Positions 1 to 7,422 of a stretch of 11,732 nt of DNA are shown piece by piece. The stretch comes from Nitrospira sp. (GTDB taxonomy: Bacteria; Nitrospirota; Thermodesulfovibrionia; Thermodesulfovibrionales; SM23-35), in the NCBI GenBank assembly GCA_016873595.1, contig VGWZ01000045.1, positions 1 through 11,732 on the forward strand, read 5' to 3'. Each line of letters begins with the position of its first letter. Positions within the stretch are counted from its first letter, which is position 1. The position numbers and the translations under genes were made by a program. A model generated the notes under the pieces. That model made no database searches, was not told the origin of the DNA, and saw nothing but the letters and a program-made list of their open reading frames with translations.

Positions 1-1341
1 AGAGAAGAGGCAGTAAAGGTTCTTGTTGAGGAAGGGCCACCGAGAATCCTTGAGCTTATCGAGTGGGGAGCGGAGTTTGACAAAGAAGGCACAAAGCTAT
101 CCTTTACCTTAGAGGCAGCTCATTCAAGACGGAGGATATTACATGCACAGGGTGACTCCACAGGCAGGGAATTGGAGAGAGTTCTGATAAATAAAGTGAA
201 ATCTCTTGTGAAAGTCCAGAGGTTTCAATTCTGTACAGCAATTGATCTAATTATTGATAACGGCAGATGTAACGGAGCATATGTGTTAAAGAACACAGAT
301 ATAATTGCTATTTTTTCAAGGGCTACAGTGCTCGCCACAGGTGGGGCAGGACGGGTATTTTCGAGGACAACAAACCCTGCGGTGGTAACCGGAGACGGAA
401 TGGCTATTGGATACAGGGCAGGTGCGATTCTTGAGGATATGGAGTTTGTCCAGTTTCATCCGACAGTGCTTTTTGCCTCTTCTTCTCCGCAGTTTTTGTT
501 AAGCGAGGCAATGAGAGGTGAGGGAGCAATTTTAAGGAATGTATTCAAAGAACCCTTTATGAAAAACTATCATCCTGACTCAGAGCTTGCGCCAAGGGAT
601 GTGGTTTCAAGGGCAATTATATCAGAGATGGTAAAGACCAAGAGTAACCACGTTTACTTAGACCTTACCCATATGGATGGCAATTTTGTGAAGAAGAGAT
701 TTCCAAGAATTTATACCACATGTCTTCAATATGATGTGAACATAATAAAAGATTTAATACCTGTCTCACCCGCAGCTCACTATATGATGGGTGGTGTAAA
801 AACAGATCTCAATGGTGCTACAAATATAAAAGGTCTGTACGCAGCAGGTGAGGTTGCATGCACCGGTGTTCATGGTGCAAACAGGCTTGCATCAAATAGC
901 CTTCTTGAGGGACTCGTATTTGGCGCAAGAGCAGATAAGGGAGCATTGAACTCCCCGGTTACTGATGAACAATTAGTGATAGATGGTAAGGAGATCACCA
1001 TTCATCCTTCACTTTCCGAGCATGAAGAGATAAGGCATGCATTGAAAAAAATAATGTGGGAAAAGGTTGGCATAATAAGATGTGAAGAGTCTATTAAAGC
1101 TGCACAGGATAAACTCGCTGAATGGTCATATGTCCTTGATAAGACCTTCTCAACAAGACGAGAACTCGAACTGAAAAATATGCTCACAGTAGCCATGCTC
1201 ATCACAGAGGCAGCCCTCCTGAGAAAAGGGAGTATAGGAGCACACTACAGGTCTGATTATCCTGAAAGAGGTGAAGGATGGCAGAGGCATATACTATTGA
1301 AAAAGGACGATAAGGAAGTAAAATTTGAGTATGTTGAGTAG
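1..1341 (+). CDS. nadB: L-aspartate oxidase, 3' part (5' end cut by window edge)
   Basis: The open frame runs in from base 1 (frame 1) to TAG at 1341, giving 446 residues. L-aspartate oxidases are usually about 520-540 aa, so the N-terminal FAD Rossmann motif lies outside the window. Visible family motifs, in order: HSRRRILHAQGDSTG, LATGGAGRVF...TTNPAVVTGDG, DMEFVQFHPTVL, FLLSEAMRGEGA, LAPRDVVSRAI, the PAAHYMMGG block and GVHGANRLASNSLLEG, then GAHYRSDYP near the C-terminus. The family is flavin-dependent and oxidises L-aspartate to iminoaspartate, the first step of de novo NAD synthesis, passing it to quinolinate synthase. SdhA/FrdA are relatives, but the GVHGANRLASNSLLE block and the short C-terminal helical domain fit NadB better. 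The usual ESRGAHYR is GSIGAHYR here. The TTG at 172 is an internal codon, not a start. The 3' end overlaps pyk. Confidence 0.93.
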   Translation, partial: REEAVKVLVEEGPPRILELIEWGAEFDKEGTKLSFTLEAAHSRRRILHAQGDSTGRELERVLINKVKSLVKVQRFQFCTAIDLIIDNGRCNGAYVLKNTDIIAIFSRATVLATGGAGRVFSRTTNPAVVTGDGMAIGYRAGAILEDMEFVQFHPTVLFASSSPQFLLSEAMRGEGAILRNVFKEPFMKNYHPDSELAPRDVVSRAIISEMVKTKSNHVYLDLTHMDGNFVKKRFPRIYTTCLQYDVNIIKDLIPVSPAAHYMMGGVKTDLNGATNIKGLYAAGEVACTGVHGANRLASNSLLEGLVFGARADKGALNSPVTDEQLVIDGKEITIHPSLSEHEEIRHALKKIMWEKVGIIRCEESIKAAQDKLAEWSYVLDKTFSTRRELELKNMLTVAMLITEAALLRKGSIGAHYRSDYPERGEGWQRHILLKKDDKEVKFEYVE

Positions 1342-2743
1342 AAGAAGAGCAAAAATAGTCTGCACAATTGGGCCATCATCCGCGAGTAAAGAAATTATCT
1401 CTTCTCTCATAAAAAACGGGATGGATGTTGCACGATTAAATTTTTCTCACGGTGATCACGATACTCATAAGAAAGTTATAGAAATCATTCGTGATGTTTC
1501 AGTTAGGTATAACAGACCAATTGCAATCCTCCAAGACCTTCAGGGTATAAAGATCAGGGTTGGATTTATTGAGTCCGGTGCGATTGAACTCAAGAAAGGA
1601 AGGACACTGTTGCTTGTGCCTGGGAGTGGGGTTGGAAATCAAGAGAGGATATTTATATCATACCCGGCACTTCTCAAAGATGCTAAGAGGGGTGACAGGA
1701 TTCTCCTTGATGACGGGCTCATTCAACTCCACGTTCTTAGTCGTGCAAAGAATGCACTTAAAACAAGAATCGTTGAAGGCGGAATATTAAGAGACAGAAA
1801 AGGCGTGAATCTTCCCGGTGTAAAGTTATCTATTCCCTCATTTACAGAAAAGGATAAAAGAGACCTTTTGTTTGGAATACAAGTGGGCGTTGATTATGTG
1901 GCTATATCTTTTGTCAGAGATGCTGGTGATGTGAGAGAAGTAAAGAAATGGCTTAAAGAGAAAAGACAACAGATCCCGCTCATCGCAAAGATAGAAAAAC
2001 CAGAGGCCGTATATAATATTGAAGAAATTCTATCAGAGGTTGACGGAATCATGGTAGCAAGGGGTGATCTTGGTGTTGAGGTTCCACCTGAAGAGGTTCC
2101 CCTTATACAGAAGAAGTTAATTGATTATGCAAATAAAAGAGGAAAGATTGTTATTACTGCAACACAGATGCTCGAGTCTATGACAGAGCATTTAAGGCCG
2201 ACAAGGGCGGAGACAACAGATGTTGCGAATGCAGTACTTGATGGTACTGATGCGCTGATGCTTTCTGCGGAAACAGCGACAGGAAAATATCCTGTTGATG
2301 CCCTGAATATGATGGACAGAATTATCACACACACTGAATCAATAAAGGGAATAGAACCATCTTATATTCATGGAAACACCTTTGCTGAGGCTACCGCAGA
2401 TGCATCGTGCAGAGCTGCAGAGGACATAGGCGCAAAGGTGCTCGTTGCATTTACACAGTCAGGTTTTACCGCGAGGCTTTTATCAAAGTTCAGACCCATG
2501 GTTCCAATCATTGCTTATACACCTGACAAAGAGGTAAAAAACAGAGTGTGCCTCTACTGGGGTGTTATCCCAAAAATTATGAGGCGCCTTACAACTACTG
2601 ATGAGATGATAAGAGAGGTGGAGAAGTCTCTTATCGAGGAGCGTATTGTAAAGAGAGGCGATGGGATAGTCATCACCTCAAGTTCCCCATTATCAACTCC
2701 AGGAAAAACGAACCTTATGAAGCTTCACAGGATAGGAGAATAG
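1331..2743 (+). CDS. pyk: pyruvate kinase
   Basis: A complete 470-residue pyruvate kinase of normal length, converting phosphoenolpyruvate and ADP to pyruvate and ATP in glycolysis. It opens with RRRAKIVCTIGPSS; active-site residues R35, N37, S39 and D69 are seen (VARLNFSHGD, ILQDLQG). The B domain spans roughly 78-165. The catalytic block IAKIEKPEA (K220, metal ligand E222) is followed by VARGDLGVE (D246) and ITATQMLESM, then PTRAETTDVANAVLDGTDA; the C-terminal effector domain is about residues 345-470. K74, in DLQGIKIRVG, occupies the position of rabbit E117; lysine there is associated with potassium-independent enzymes. The start is either ATG 1331 (SD AAGGAAG at 1312-1318, spacing 12) or in-frame TTG 1325 (spacing 6). 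Either overlaps the nadB stop, suggesting translational coupling. Its stop is 4 bp from the convergent ntrX-like gene. Confidence 0.95.
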   Translation: MLSRRRAKIVCTIGPSSASKEIISSLIKNGMDVARLNFSHGDHDTHKKVIEIIRDVSVRYNRPIAILQDLQGIKIRVGFIESGAIELKKGRTLLLVPGSGVGNQERIFISYPALLKDAKRGDRILLDDGLIQLHVLSRAKNALKTRIVEGGILRDRKGVNLPGVKLSIPSFTEKDKRDLLFGIQVGVDYVAISFVRDAGDVREVKKWLKEKRQQIPLIAKIEKPEAVYNIEEILSEVDGIMVARGDLGVEVPPEEVPLIQKKLIDYANKRGKIVITATQMLESMTEHLRPTRAETTDVANAVLDGTDALMLSAETATGKYPVDALNMMDRIITHTESIKGIEPSYIHGNTFAEATADASCRAAEDIGAKVLVAFTQSGFTARLLSKFRPMVPIIAYTPDKEVKNRVCLYWGVIPKIMRRLTTTDEMIREVEKSLIEERIVKRGDGIVITSSSPLSTPGKTNLMKLHRIGE

Positions 2744-2747
2744 CTCA

Positions 2748-4091
2748 TCACGGCACTTTGATATCAAATGCCTTGATTTTTTTGTGAAGGTTGCTTCTCT
2801 CGATTTGAAGGTGTTCTGCTGTCTTCGAAATATTCCAATTGTTTTCTTCGAGTTTCTTTATGATAAAAGCTTTCTCAAATGCATCCCTTGCTTCCTTCAG
2901 TGTTTTGAACGCAATATAGTCAGACTGTGTTGGTTCAGCAACAATAAGGGCTTTGGGTGTAATGGTATCTGAAGGAGTCATTATCACAAGTCTTTCTATC
3001 ACGTTCCTTAGTTCTCTTATATTCCCGGGCCAGTCATATGCCTCAAATGTCTTTAATGCTTCAGAGGTTATCTTCTTCGGTCTCTGTCCATATTCTGCAG
3101 CAAAATATTCGAGGAAATACTCAACAAGTTCTCGTATGTCCTCTTTTTTCTCTCTCAAGGGAGGAACCACTATCAGAATCACATTCAGCCTGTAGAGAAG
3201 ATCTTCCCTGAAAGTCACCTTTCTTACTTCCTCTTTAAGGTCTTTGTTCGTCGCAGTAATTATCCTCACATCAACTTTTATATTCTTGCTGCCGCCCACG
3301 CGCTGAAATTCCTGAGTTTCAATAACCCGAAGAACCTTTGACTGGGCAGAAAGCGACATGTCACCAACCTCGTCAAGAAACAACGTACCTTTATCAGCAA
3401 GCTCAAATTTACCCTTCTTCCTTTCAAATGCGCCTGTAAAGGAGCCTTTTTCATGTCCGAATAGTTCACTCTCTATGAGCTCCTGAGGGATTGCTGCACA
3501 ATTTACCTCAATAAAAGGTTTCTCTGCCCTTCTACTTTTTTCATGAAGCATTCGTGCAACAAGCTCTTTGCCAGAGCCGCTCTCACCGAGAATAAGAACC
3601 CTGCTGTTACTCTGTGCAGCCATAGTTGTTTGTTCTTTTAAATGGGTCATGCTTTGCGAGCTGCCAACAAGTCTATATTTTTTTGTTAAATCCTGCTTGA
3701 GGGCTTTATATTCCATCTCGAGTGTTCTTCTTTCAAGTGCCCTCTTTGCAACGAGTAAAACCCTTTCAAGAGAAAGGGGTTTTTCAAGAAAGTCGTATGC
3801 TCCCATTTTTGTTGCCTTTACCGCAAGTTCTATATTGCCGTGCCCCGAGATCATGATTACAGGGAGTTCAGGCTTAAACGCCTTGATTTCCTTAAGGGTT
3901 TGAATACCATCAATACCAGGAAGCCATATGTCAAGGAGTATCAAATCCGGCATTTGCTCTTTGATCACCTCTATTGCCTCTTCACCAGTACCTGAGGTTA
4001 AGACATCACATCCCTCATCTTCAAATATCCCTGAAAGGGTTTCCCTTATTCCATCTTCGTCATCTACAATAAGTACGACAGGCGCTACCAT
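2748..4091 (-). CDS. ntrX: NtrX-like sigma-54-dependent response regulator
   Basis: A 447-aa NtrC-family activator. Residues 1-120 are a receiver domain with the acidic pair D10/D11, phospho-acceptor D54 (LILLDIWLPG), S82 and K104. Residues ~140-380 are an AAA+ sigma-54 interaction domain with Walker A GESGSGK (169-175), sigma-54 contact loop GSFTGA (216-221) and Walker B TLFLDE (236-241). The C-terminal Fis-type helix-turn-helix ends with NISKTAEHLQIERSNLHKKI. All phosphorylation and ATPase residues look intact; Ala of the usual GAFTGA loop is Ser, while the F-T-G core is kept. ATG 4091 follows the kinase stop codon TAA (4094-4092) with no gap, and has a strong AAAGGAGAG ribosome site. Being directly downstream of the NtrY-like kinase makes it the expected phosphotransfer partner. 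Targets are unknown; ntrX is a neighbourhood-based name and nitrogen regulation is not shown here. Confidence 0.88.
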   Translation of the reverse strand: MVAPVVLIVDDEDGIRETLSGIFEDEGCDVLTSGTGEEAIEVIKEQMPDLILLDIWLPGIDGIQTLKEIKAFKPELPVIMISGHGNIELAVKATKMGAYDFLEKPLSLERVLLVAKRALERRTLEMEYKALKQDLTKKYRLVGSSQSMTHLKEQTTMAAQSNSRVLILGESGSGKELVARMLHEKSRRAEKPFIEVNCAAIPQELIESELFGHEKGSFTGAFERKKGKFELADKGTLFLDEVGDMSLSAQSKVLRVIETQEFQRVGGSKNIKVDVRIITATNKDLKEEVRKVTFREDLLYRLNVILIVVPPLREKKEDIRELVEYFLEYFAAEYGQRPKKITSEALKTFEAYDWPGNIRELRNVIERLVIMTPSDTITPKALIVAEPTQSDYIAFKTLKEARDAFEKAFIIKKLEENNWNISKTAEHLQIERSNLHKKIKAFDIKVP

Positions 4092-6128
4092 TTAACTCTC
4101 CTTTATTGGAATTGCAATAGTGAATACAGTTCCCTTTGGCTCATTATCCCTGATTCTTATATTACCTCTGTGCTCCGCGATAATTCTATCTGCAATTGCA
4201 AGACCAAGGCCAGTGCCATGCTTTTTGGTTGAGAAGTACGGAAGAAATAATTTCTCCTTATCCTCATCCCTTATGCCAGGACCGTTGTCTGCAATATCTA
4301 TGTATACTCTATTTGAGGGCACATCAAACTGTAGTTTCACATCGATTCTCCCTTCGTGAGAGATCGCATCGATTGCATTGTCGAATATATTTTTCATAAC
4401 CCTTTTAAACTGTTCTCCATCAAGTTCTACCGGTGGATTTTCTTCTGGTATCGATACATTTATTTCTACACCCTTATAACCTTTATACAGATTCACTGCC
4501 TCATCTATTATGGTCGGCATAGGGGTGAGCGTTTTATTTATCTCAGGCATCATGCCAAACCTTGAAAACTCGTCAACCAGCCTTTTCAAGTCTTCAACCT
4601 CTTTTATGATTGTTTTTGTAGAGCGGTCGAAGACATGGTCAAAATCATCATCTCTGCTTTCCCATTTCTTGACAATGCGTTCTGTGGAGAGTTTAATGGG
4701 GGTCAGGGGGTTTTTTATCTCATGTGCGATCCTTCTGGCAACCTCCTGCCATGTAAGTGCTTTCTCAGCCCGAATAATATCAGTGAGGTCGTCAAAGACA
4801 ACAAGGAGGCCTATATATTTCTGAGAATCTCTGAGACTGGTGATAAAGACCCGGATGATAACTTTCCTGCCACCTACAGTTGCCTTAATTTCCTTTTTGA
4901 CTCTTCTGAATTCTCGGCCTTCTATTCCCTTTACAAGGTTCTGAAGTTCTTCGGATTTTATCAAAGACATAAGTTCCTTGTAATGTTTATTCATCACCGC
5001 TTCCAGATTTATGTCAAGTATTGAACATGCAGCACTATTGATCATCAGTATATTTCCGGTTGTGTCAAGCATAATCACGCCGGAGTTTATGTTCTCAAGT
5101 ATATTTTCCATAAAGAGTCTTCTTCTGTTCGACACAAGATAAGCAGACTGAAGCGATTCCTTTCCTTCCTTCAACTCTTTGACCATATTATTAAATGAAT
5201 TTACGAGAAGGCCTATTTCGTCTTCCCTCTTTAAATCTACTTTTATATCGAGGTTTCCTGCAGCAACCTGCTCTGTTGCCTGTGCAAGGCTTTCTATCGG
5301 ATCGGTGATTCCCCTTGAGATCTTAAGGGCAATCCAGAGTGCCATAAAAATAACGAGCAGGGTAAAAAAGCCGAGAATCAGGAGGTAATTTGTTTTTATA
5401 GGTACTTTCCATGATTCGAGTGTGAGATAATTTTCATACGCATCTTTTATATTTTCCACATTTTCAGTAATCTTTTTGGGTATAAAGGATTCGACGACTA
5501 TAATGCCTCTCTGTCTGCCTTCTTTGTATTCTGGCGCAACTGCCTTTACCGTGTCTCCCTTTTCTCCTGATATGACCTCAACACCTGCCCTGCCGTCAAA
5601 TGCAGCCCGAACTGTTTCAGTAGCGTCTTTTGGTATCTCTTTAAGATATCTGACAGTATAATTGCCGGCAGTTGTTTTCCCTGCTGAGAGTGCTTTTGCG
5701 TACTCGAATGCCTTTTGTTTTTCGATCTCATAAATAGATTTTGCTATTTCTATTGACCTGTCTAAAGGCTCTCGTAATTGTGGGGTAAACCATCGTTCAA
5801 TATAATTTGTCACAAGCCCGCTCGAAACCATGAATAAAAGGGCAGTAGGGATTAAGGTCAGAACAACAAGGATAACCACGAGTTTTGTTTTAAACTTATA
5901 GCCGAGGACCTTATTTCTTCTCTCGAAATAAAGTCTCACAAGGCTTTTACTCACAAAGAATATTAGGGTGAGAAGTGCAATAATAGTGAGGTTCAGGAGT
6001 ACGAGGATGGTCAGTTTTGTTAGGAAGGGAACGGTCTCAAGCCTCATATAGTAGAGTTCAATCAAGAAGACTCCGATAATGAGCAGGGAGAGAAGTACTA
6101 CAATGGTATTAAAACGAAGGTCTTTCAT
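4092..6128 (-). CDS. ntrY: NtrY-like membrane sensor histidine kinase (HAMP-PAS-HisKA-HATPase)
   Basis: 678 aa. Three hydrophobic segments near the N-terminus (about 7-26, 38-60, 82-105) and a fourth at about 247-269 enclose an extracytoplasmic stretch of ~140 residues (106-246). A HAMP linker follows (about 270-322, including DEIGLLVNSFNNM), then a PAS domain (about 340-450, starting LENINSGVIMLDTTGNIL). The HisKA block is ARRIAHEIKNPLTPIKLS with phospho-accepting H469. The ATPase domain has an N box (KNIFDNAIDAI), DNGPGI (614-619) and GTGLGLA (638-644). All catalytic motifs are present, so this should autophosphorylate and pass phosphate to the adjacent NtrX-like regulator. The four-TM plus HAMP-PAS plan is characteristic of NtrY. 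The start ATG overlaps the preceding gene's stop as ATGA (6128-6125), so translation is likely coupled. The signal sensed cannot be read from the sequence. Confidence 0.9.
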   Translation of the reverse strand: MKDLRFNTIVVLLSLLIIGVFLIELYYMRLETVPFLTKLTILVLLNLTIIALLTLIFFVSKSLVRLYFERRNKVLGYKFKTKLVVILVVLTLIPTALLFMVSSGLVTNYIERWFTPQLREPLDRSIEIAKSIYEIEKQKAFEYAKALSAGKTTAGNYTVRYLKEIPKDATETVRAAFDGRAGVEVISGEKGDTVKAVAPEYKEGRQRGIIVVESFIPKKITENVENIKDAYENYLTLESWKVPIKTNYLLILGFFTLLVIFMALWIALKISRGITDPIESLAQATEQVAAGNLDIKVDLKREDEIGLLVNSFNNMVKELKEGKESLQSAYLVSNRRRLFMENILENINSGVIMLDTTGNILMINSAACSILDINLEAVMNKHYKELMSLIKSEELQNLVKGIEGREFRRVKKEIKATVGGRKVIIRVFITSLRDSQKYIGLLVVFDDLTDIIRAEKALTWQEVARRIAHEIKNPLTPIKLSTERIVKKWESRDDDFDHVFDRSTKTIIKEVEDLKRLVDEFSRFGMMPEINKTLTPMPTIIDEAVNLYKGYKGVEINVSIPEENPPVELDGEQFKRVMKNIFDNAIDAISHEGRIDVKLQFDVPSNRVYIDIADNGPGIRDEDKEKLFLPYFSTKKHGTGLGLAIADRIIAEHRGNIRIRDNEPKGTVFTIAIPIKES

Positions 6129-6757
6129 TTCACCGCACCTACAGCAAAAGAGGTTGAGTCCTTTGCGACCTTAAATTCGTTTTCAGATAAAAAAATAATA
6201 AAGTATCCTATCACAGGAGGCAGTTTTCTTATTTTTGATTCGACAGTTATTCTCACAAAATATGTTCCCTGTTCGAGTTCCCGTATATTTGAGAGTTTCA
6301 GGTCATTGATGCCCAGAGCCCATTTCATCATAGATTCAAACGACTTAAACCTCTTCTCAGTGAGAATACTTCCGTCATATGATGTTGCAATATATTCTCC
6401 TTTTACCGGATCACATTTAATAGTTCTCACGAAGGATTTGCCGAGTACAAACTCATCAGGCCAATAATTCCATGCCCTGAAGAGGTCTATGTAAAATCTA
6501 AGCTCCTTTTTTATTCCATTCTTGATCTCCTGTATCTGTTTTTCTTCGAGCAGGACTGAGGTTGTCACATAAATTTCATTGTTCTGCATTTTTACTTCAG
6601 GCCCTGTTATTTCCGCACACCATGATGATGAATATGAAAGGAACAGGAAGCAGACGACAAAAAACAACTGACAAATAAAAAGTTTTGAATTCTTTTTACC
6701 TGTAACTCTTAATTTATCACTCTTCATGTTCAACTTTTGAAATTTAAGACTTGACAT
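6125..6757 (-). CDS. DUF4390 family protein, probably exported
   Basis: A 210-aa protein resembling DUF4390, a family of unknown function that, from memory, is typically encoded just upstream of NtrY-like kinases. A hydrophobic segment at residues 26-42 ends at SSWCAEI, consistent with a signal peptide or N-terminal anchor. The rest (about 50-205) is a soluble domain with SFVRTIKCDPVKGEYIA, FKSFESMMKWALG and a C-terminal KLPPVIGYFIIFLSE stretch, fitting the family pattern. First in the operon and overlapping the kinase gene by 4 bp, it may modulate or deliver a signal to the kinase at the membrane (inference). The start is uncertain. ATG 6757 has only a weak CAGAG site and gives an unusually long charged N-terminal region; ATG 6727 (residue 11) gives a more usual signal peptide but also lacks a clear ribosome site. 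Confidence 0.72.
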   Translation of the reverse strand: MSSLKFQKLNMKSDKLRVTGKKNSKLFICQLFFVVCFLFLSYSSSWCAEITGPEVKMQNNEIYVTTSVLLEEKQIQEIKNGIKKELRFYIDLFRAWNYWPDEFVLGKSFVRTIKCDPVKGEYIATSYDGSILTEKRFKSFESMMKWALGINDLKLSNIRELEQGTYFVRITVESKIRKLPPVIGYFIIFLSENEFKVAKDSTSFAVGAVK

Positions 6758-6779
6758 AACTCTGAAAATTTATTTTCAT
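6751..6779 (+). promoter_or_regulatory. candidate promoter for the adenosine-specific kinase gene
   Basis: A consensus -35 hexamer TTGACA (6751-6756) is followed after 17 bp by TTTCAT (6774-6779, 4 of 6 matches to TATAAT). If active, it would fire through the divergent operon promoter and produce a ~100-nt leader containing the whole palindrome at 6796-6871. TTGACA overlaps the first codons of the DUF4390 gene, so chance occurrence is possible. Confidence 0.3.
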
Positions 6780-6786
6780 TATAGCA
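6778..6786 (-). promoter_or_regulatory. extended -10 promoter for the DUF4390-ntrY-ntrX operon
   Basis: On the minus strand the sequence reads TGCTATAAT: a perfect TATAAT at 6783-6778 preceded by TG with one base between, an extended -10 element. No good -35 is seen 16-18 bp upstream, which extended -10 promoters can tolerate. The predicted transcript start is about 6771, giving a leader of ~14 nt to ATG 6757 or ~44 nt to ATG 6727. Confidence 0.5.
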
Positions 6787-6795
6787 TACTGAAAA

Positions 6796-6871
6796 ATCGT
6801 GAGTCGTCAGGTGTGAAACGTAAAGTAGATTTTTTAATCCTCCTCACGCCTCACCATTTACGCTTAACGAT
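6796..6871. repeat. 76-bp imperfect palindrome in the divergent intergenic region
   Basis: The outer ends ATCGT (6796-6800) and ACGAT (6867-6871) and the centre GATT-TTTT-AATC (6828-6839) share one exact axis at 6833.5. Pairing position by position gives 23 Watson-Crick and 2 G-T pairs of 37 with no gaps; runs include CGT/ACG, GTGA/TCAC and CGT/ACG again. The GTGAGGCGTGAGG-type wording of the right arm recalls degenerate intergenic repeats of other deep-branching bacteria. The right arm ends 4 bp before the ribosome site of the next gene. Confidence 0.6.
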
Positions 6872-6886
6872 TAAAAGGAGGGAAGT

Positions 6887-7369
6887 GTGGAACTAAAAGT
6901 AATAAAGATAGATATCCCGGAAGGCTGCAACATTATAATCGGTCAGACACATTTTATAAAGACTGCAGAGGACCTTTATGAAATCATAGCAACGACTGTC
7001 CCTCAGGCAAAATTTGGCATTGCATTCACAGAAGCATCAGGCCCATGCCTCATAAGAACAGAGGGCAATGACACCGAACTTGTTCATCTCTGTGTCAGGA
7101 ATCTTCAAGAAATAGGTGCTGGTCATGTGTTTTGTATTCTTCTTAAAAATGCATATCCAATCAACATTCTCAACCAGATAAAGAATTGCCCTGAGGTCTG
7201 CAGAATTTTCTGTGCAACAGCAAACCCCATTGAGGTTGTTGTTGCAACAACTCCACAGGGTAATGGTGTGCTCGGTGTCATTGACGGCTTTTCTCCAAAG
7301 GGGGTAGAGACTGCTGAGGATAAAACACAGAGAAAAGAGTTCTTGAGGAAAATAGGGTACAAGTTGTGA
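6887..7369 (+). CDS. adenosine-specific kinase (PF04008 family)
   Basis: A 160-aa protein matching the small archaeal/bacterial adenosine-specific kinase family over its full length. Conserved blocks: GQTHFIKTAEDLYE (19-32), VPQAKFGIAFTEASGP (38-53), GAGHVF (77-82), AYPINILNQIKNCPEVCR (89-106), FCATANPIEVVVA (108-120), GVLGVIDG (127-134) and the C-terminal KEFLRKIGYKL. The family name comes from an archaeal structural-genomics member reported to bind or phosphorylate adenosine; the physiological role in bacteria is not settled. The start is GTG 6887 with a strong AGGAGGG site at 6876-6882. hisI follows after 53 bp on the same strand, so the two may be cotranscribed. Identification of the family is firm; the biochemical function is less so. 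Confidence 0.87.
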   Translation: MELKVIKIDIPEGCNIIIGQTHFIKTAEDLYEIIATTVPQAKFGIAFTEASGPCLIRTEGNDTELVHLCVRNLQEIGAGHVFCILLKNAYPINILNQIKNCPEVCRIFCATANPIEVVVATTPQGNGVLGVIDGFSPKGVETAEDKTQRKEFLRKIGYKL

Positions 7370-7422
7370 TGGAGTATAGAGACGTTAACAAAAAATTACA
7401 AAAGACTTTCTGAGGAGATACG

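Noticed and set aside
172..1341. nadB starting at TTG 172
   Set aside because: The frame is open to base 1 and residues before 172 include the conserved HSRRRILHAQGDSTG motif, so the gene begins outside the window.
216..3465. Degenerate sigma-54 contact loop making the NtrX-like protein non-functional with sigma-54
   Set aside because: The loop (GSFTGA, encoded near 3429-3446) keeps the essential F-T-G core; Ala to Ser is a mild change and Walker motifs are intact.
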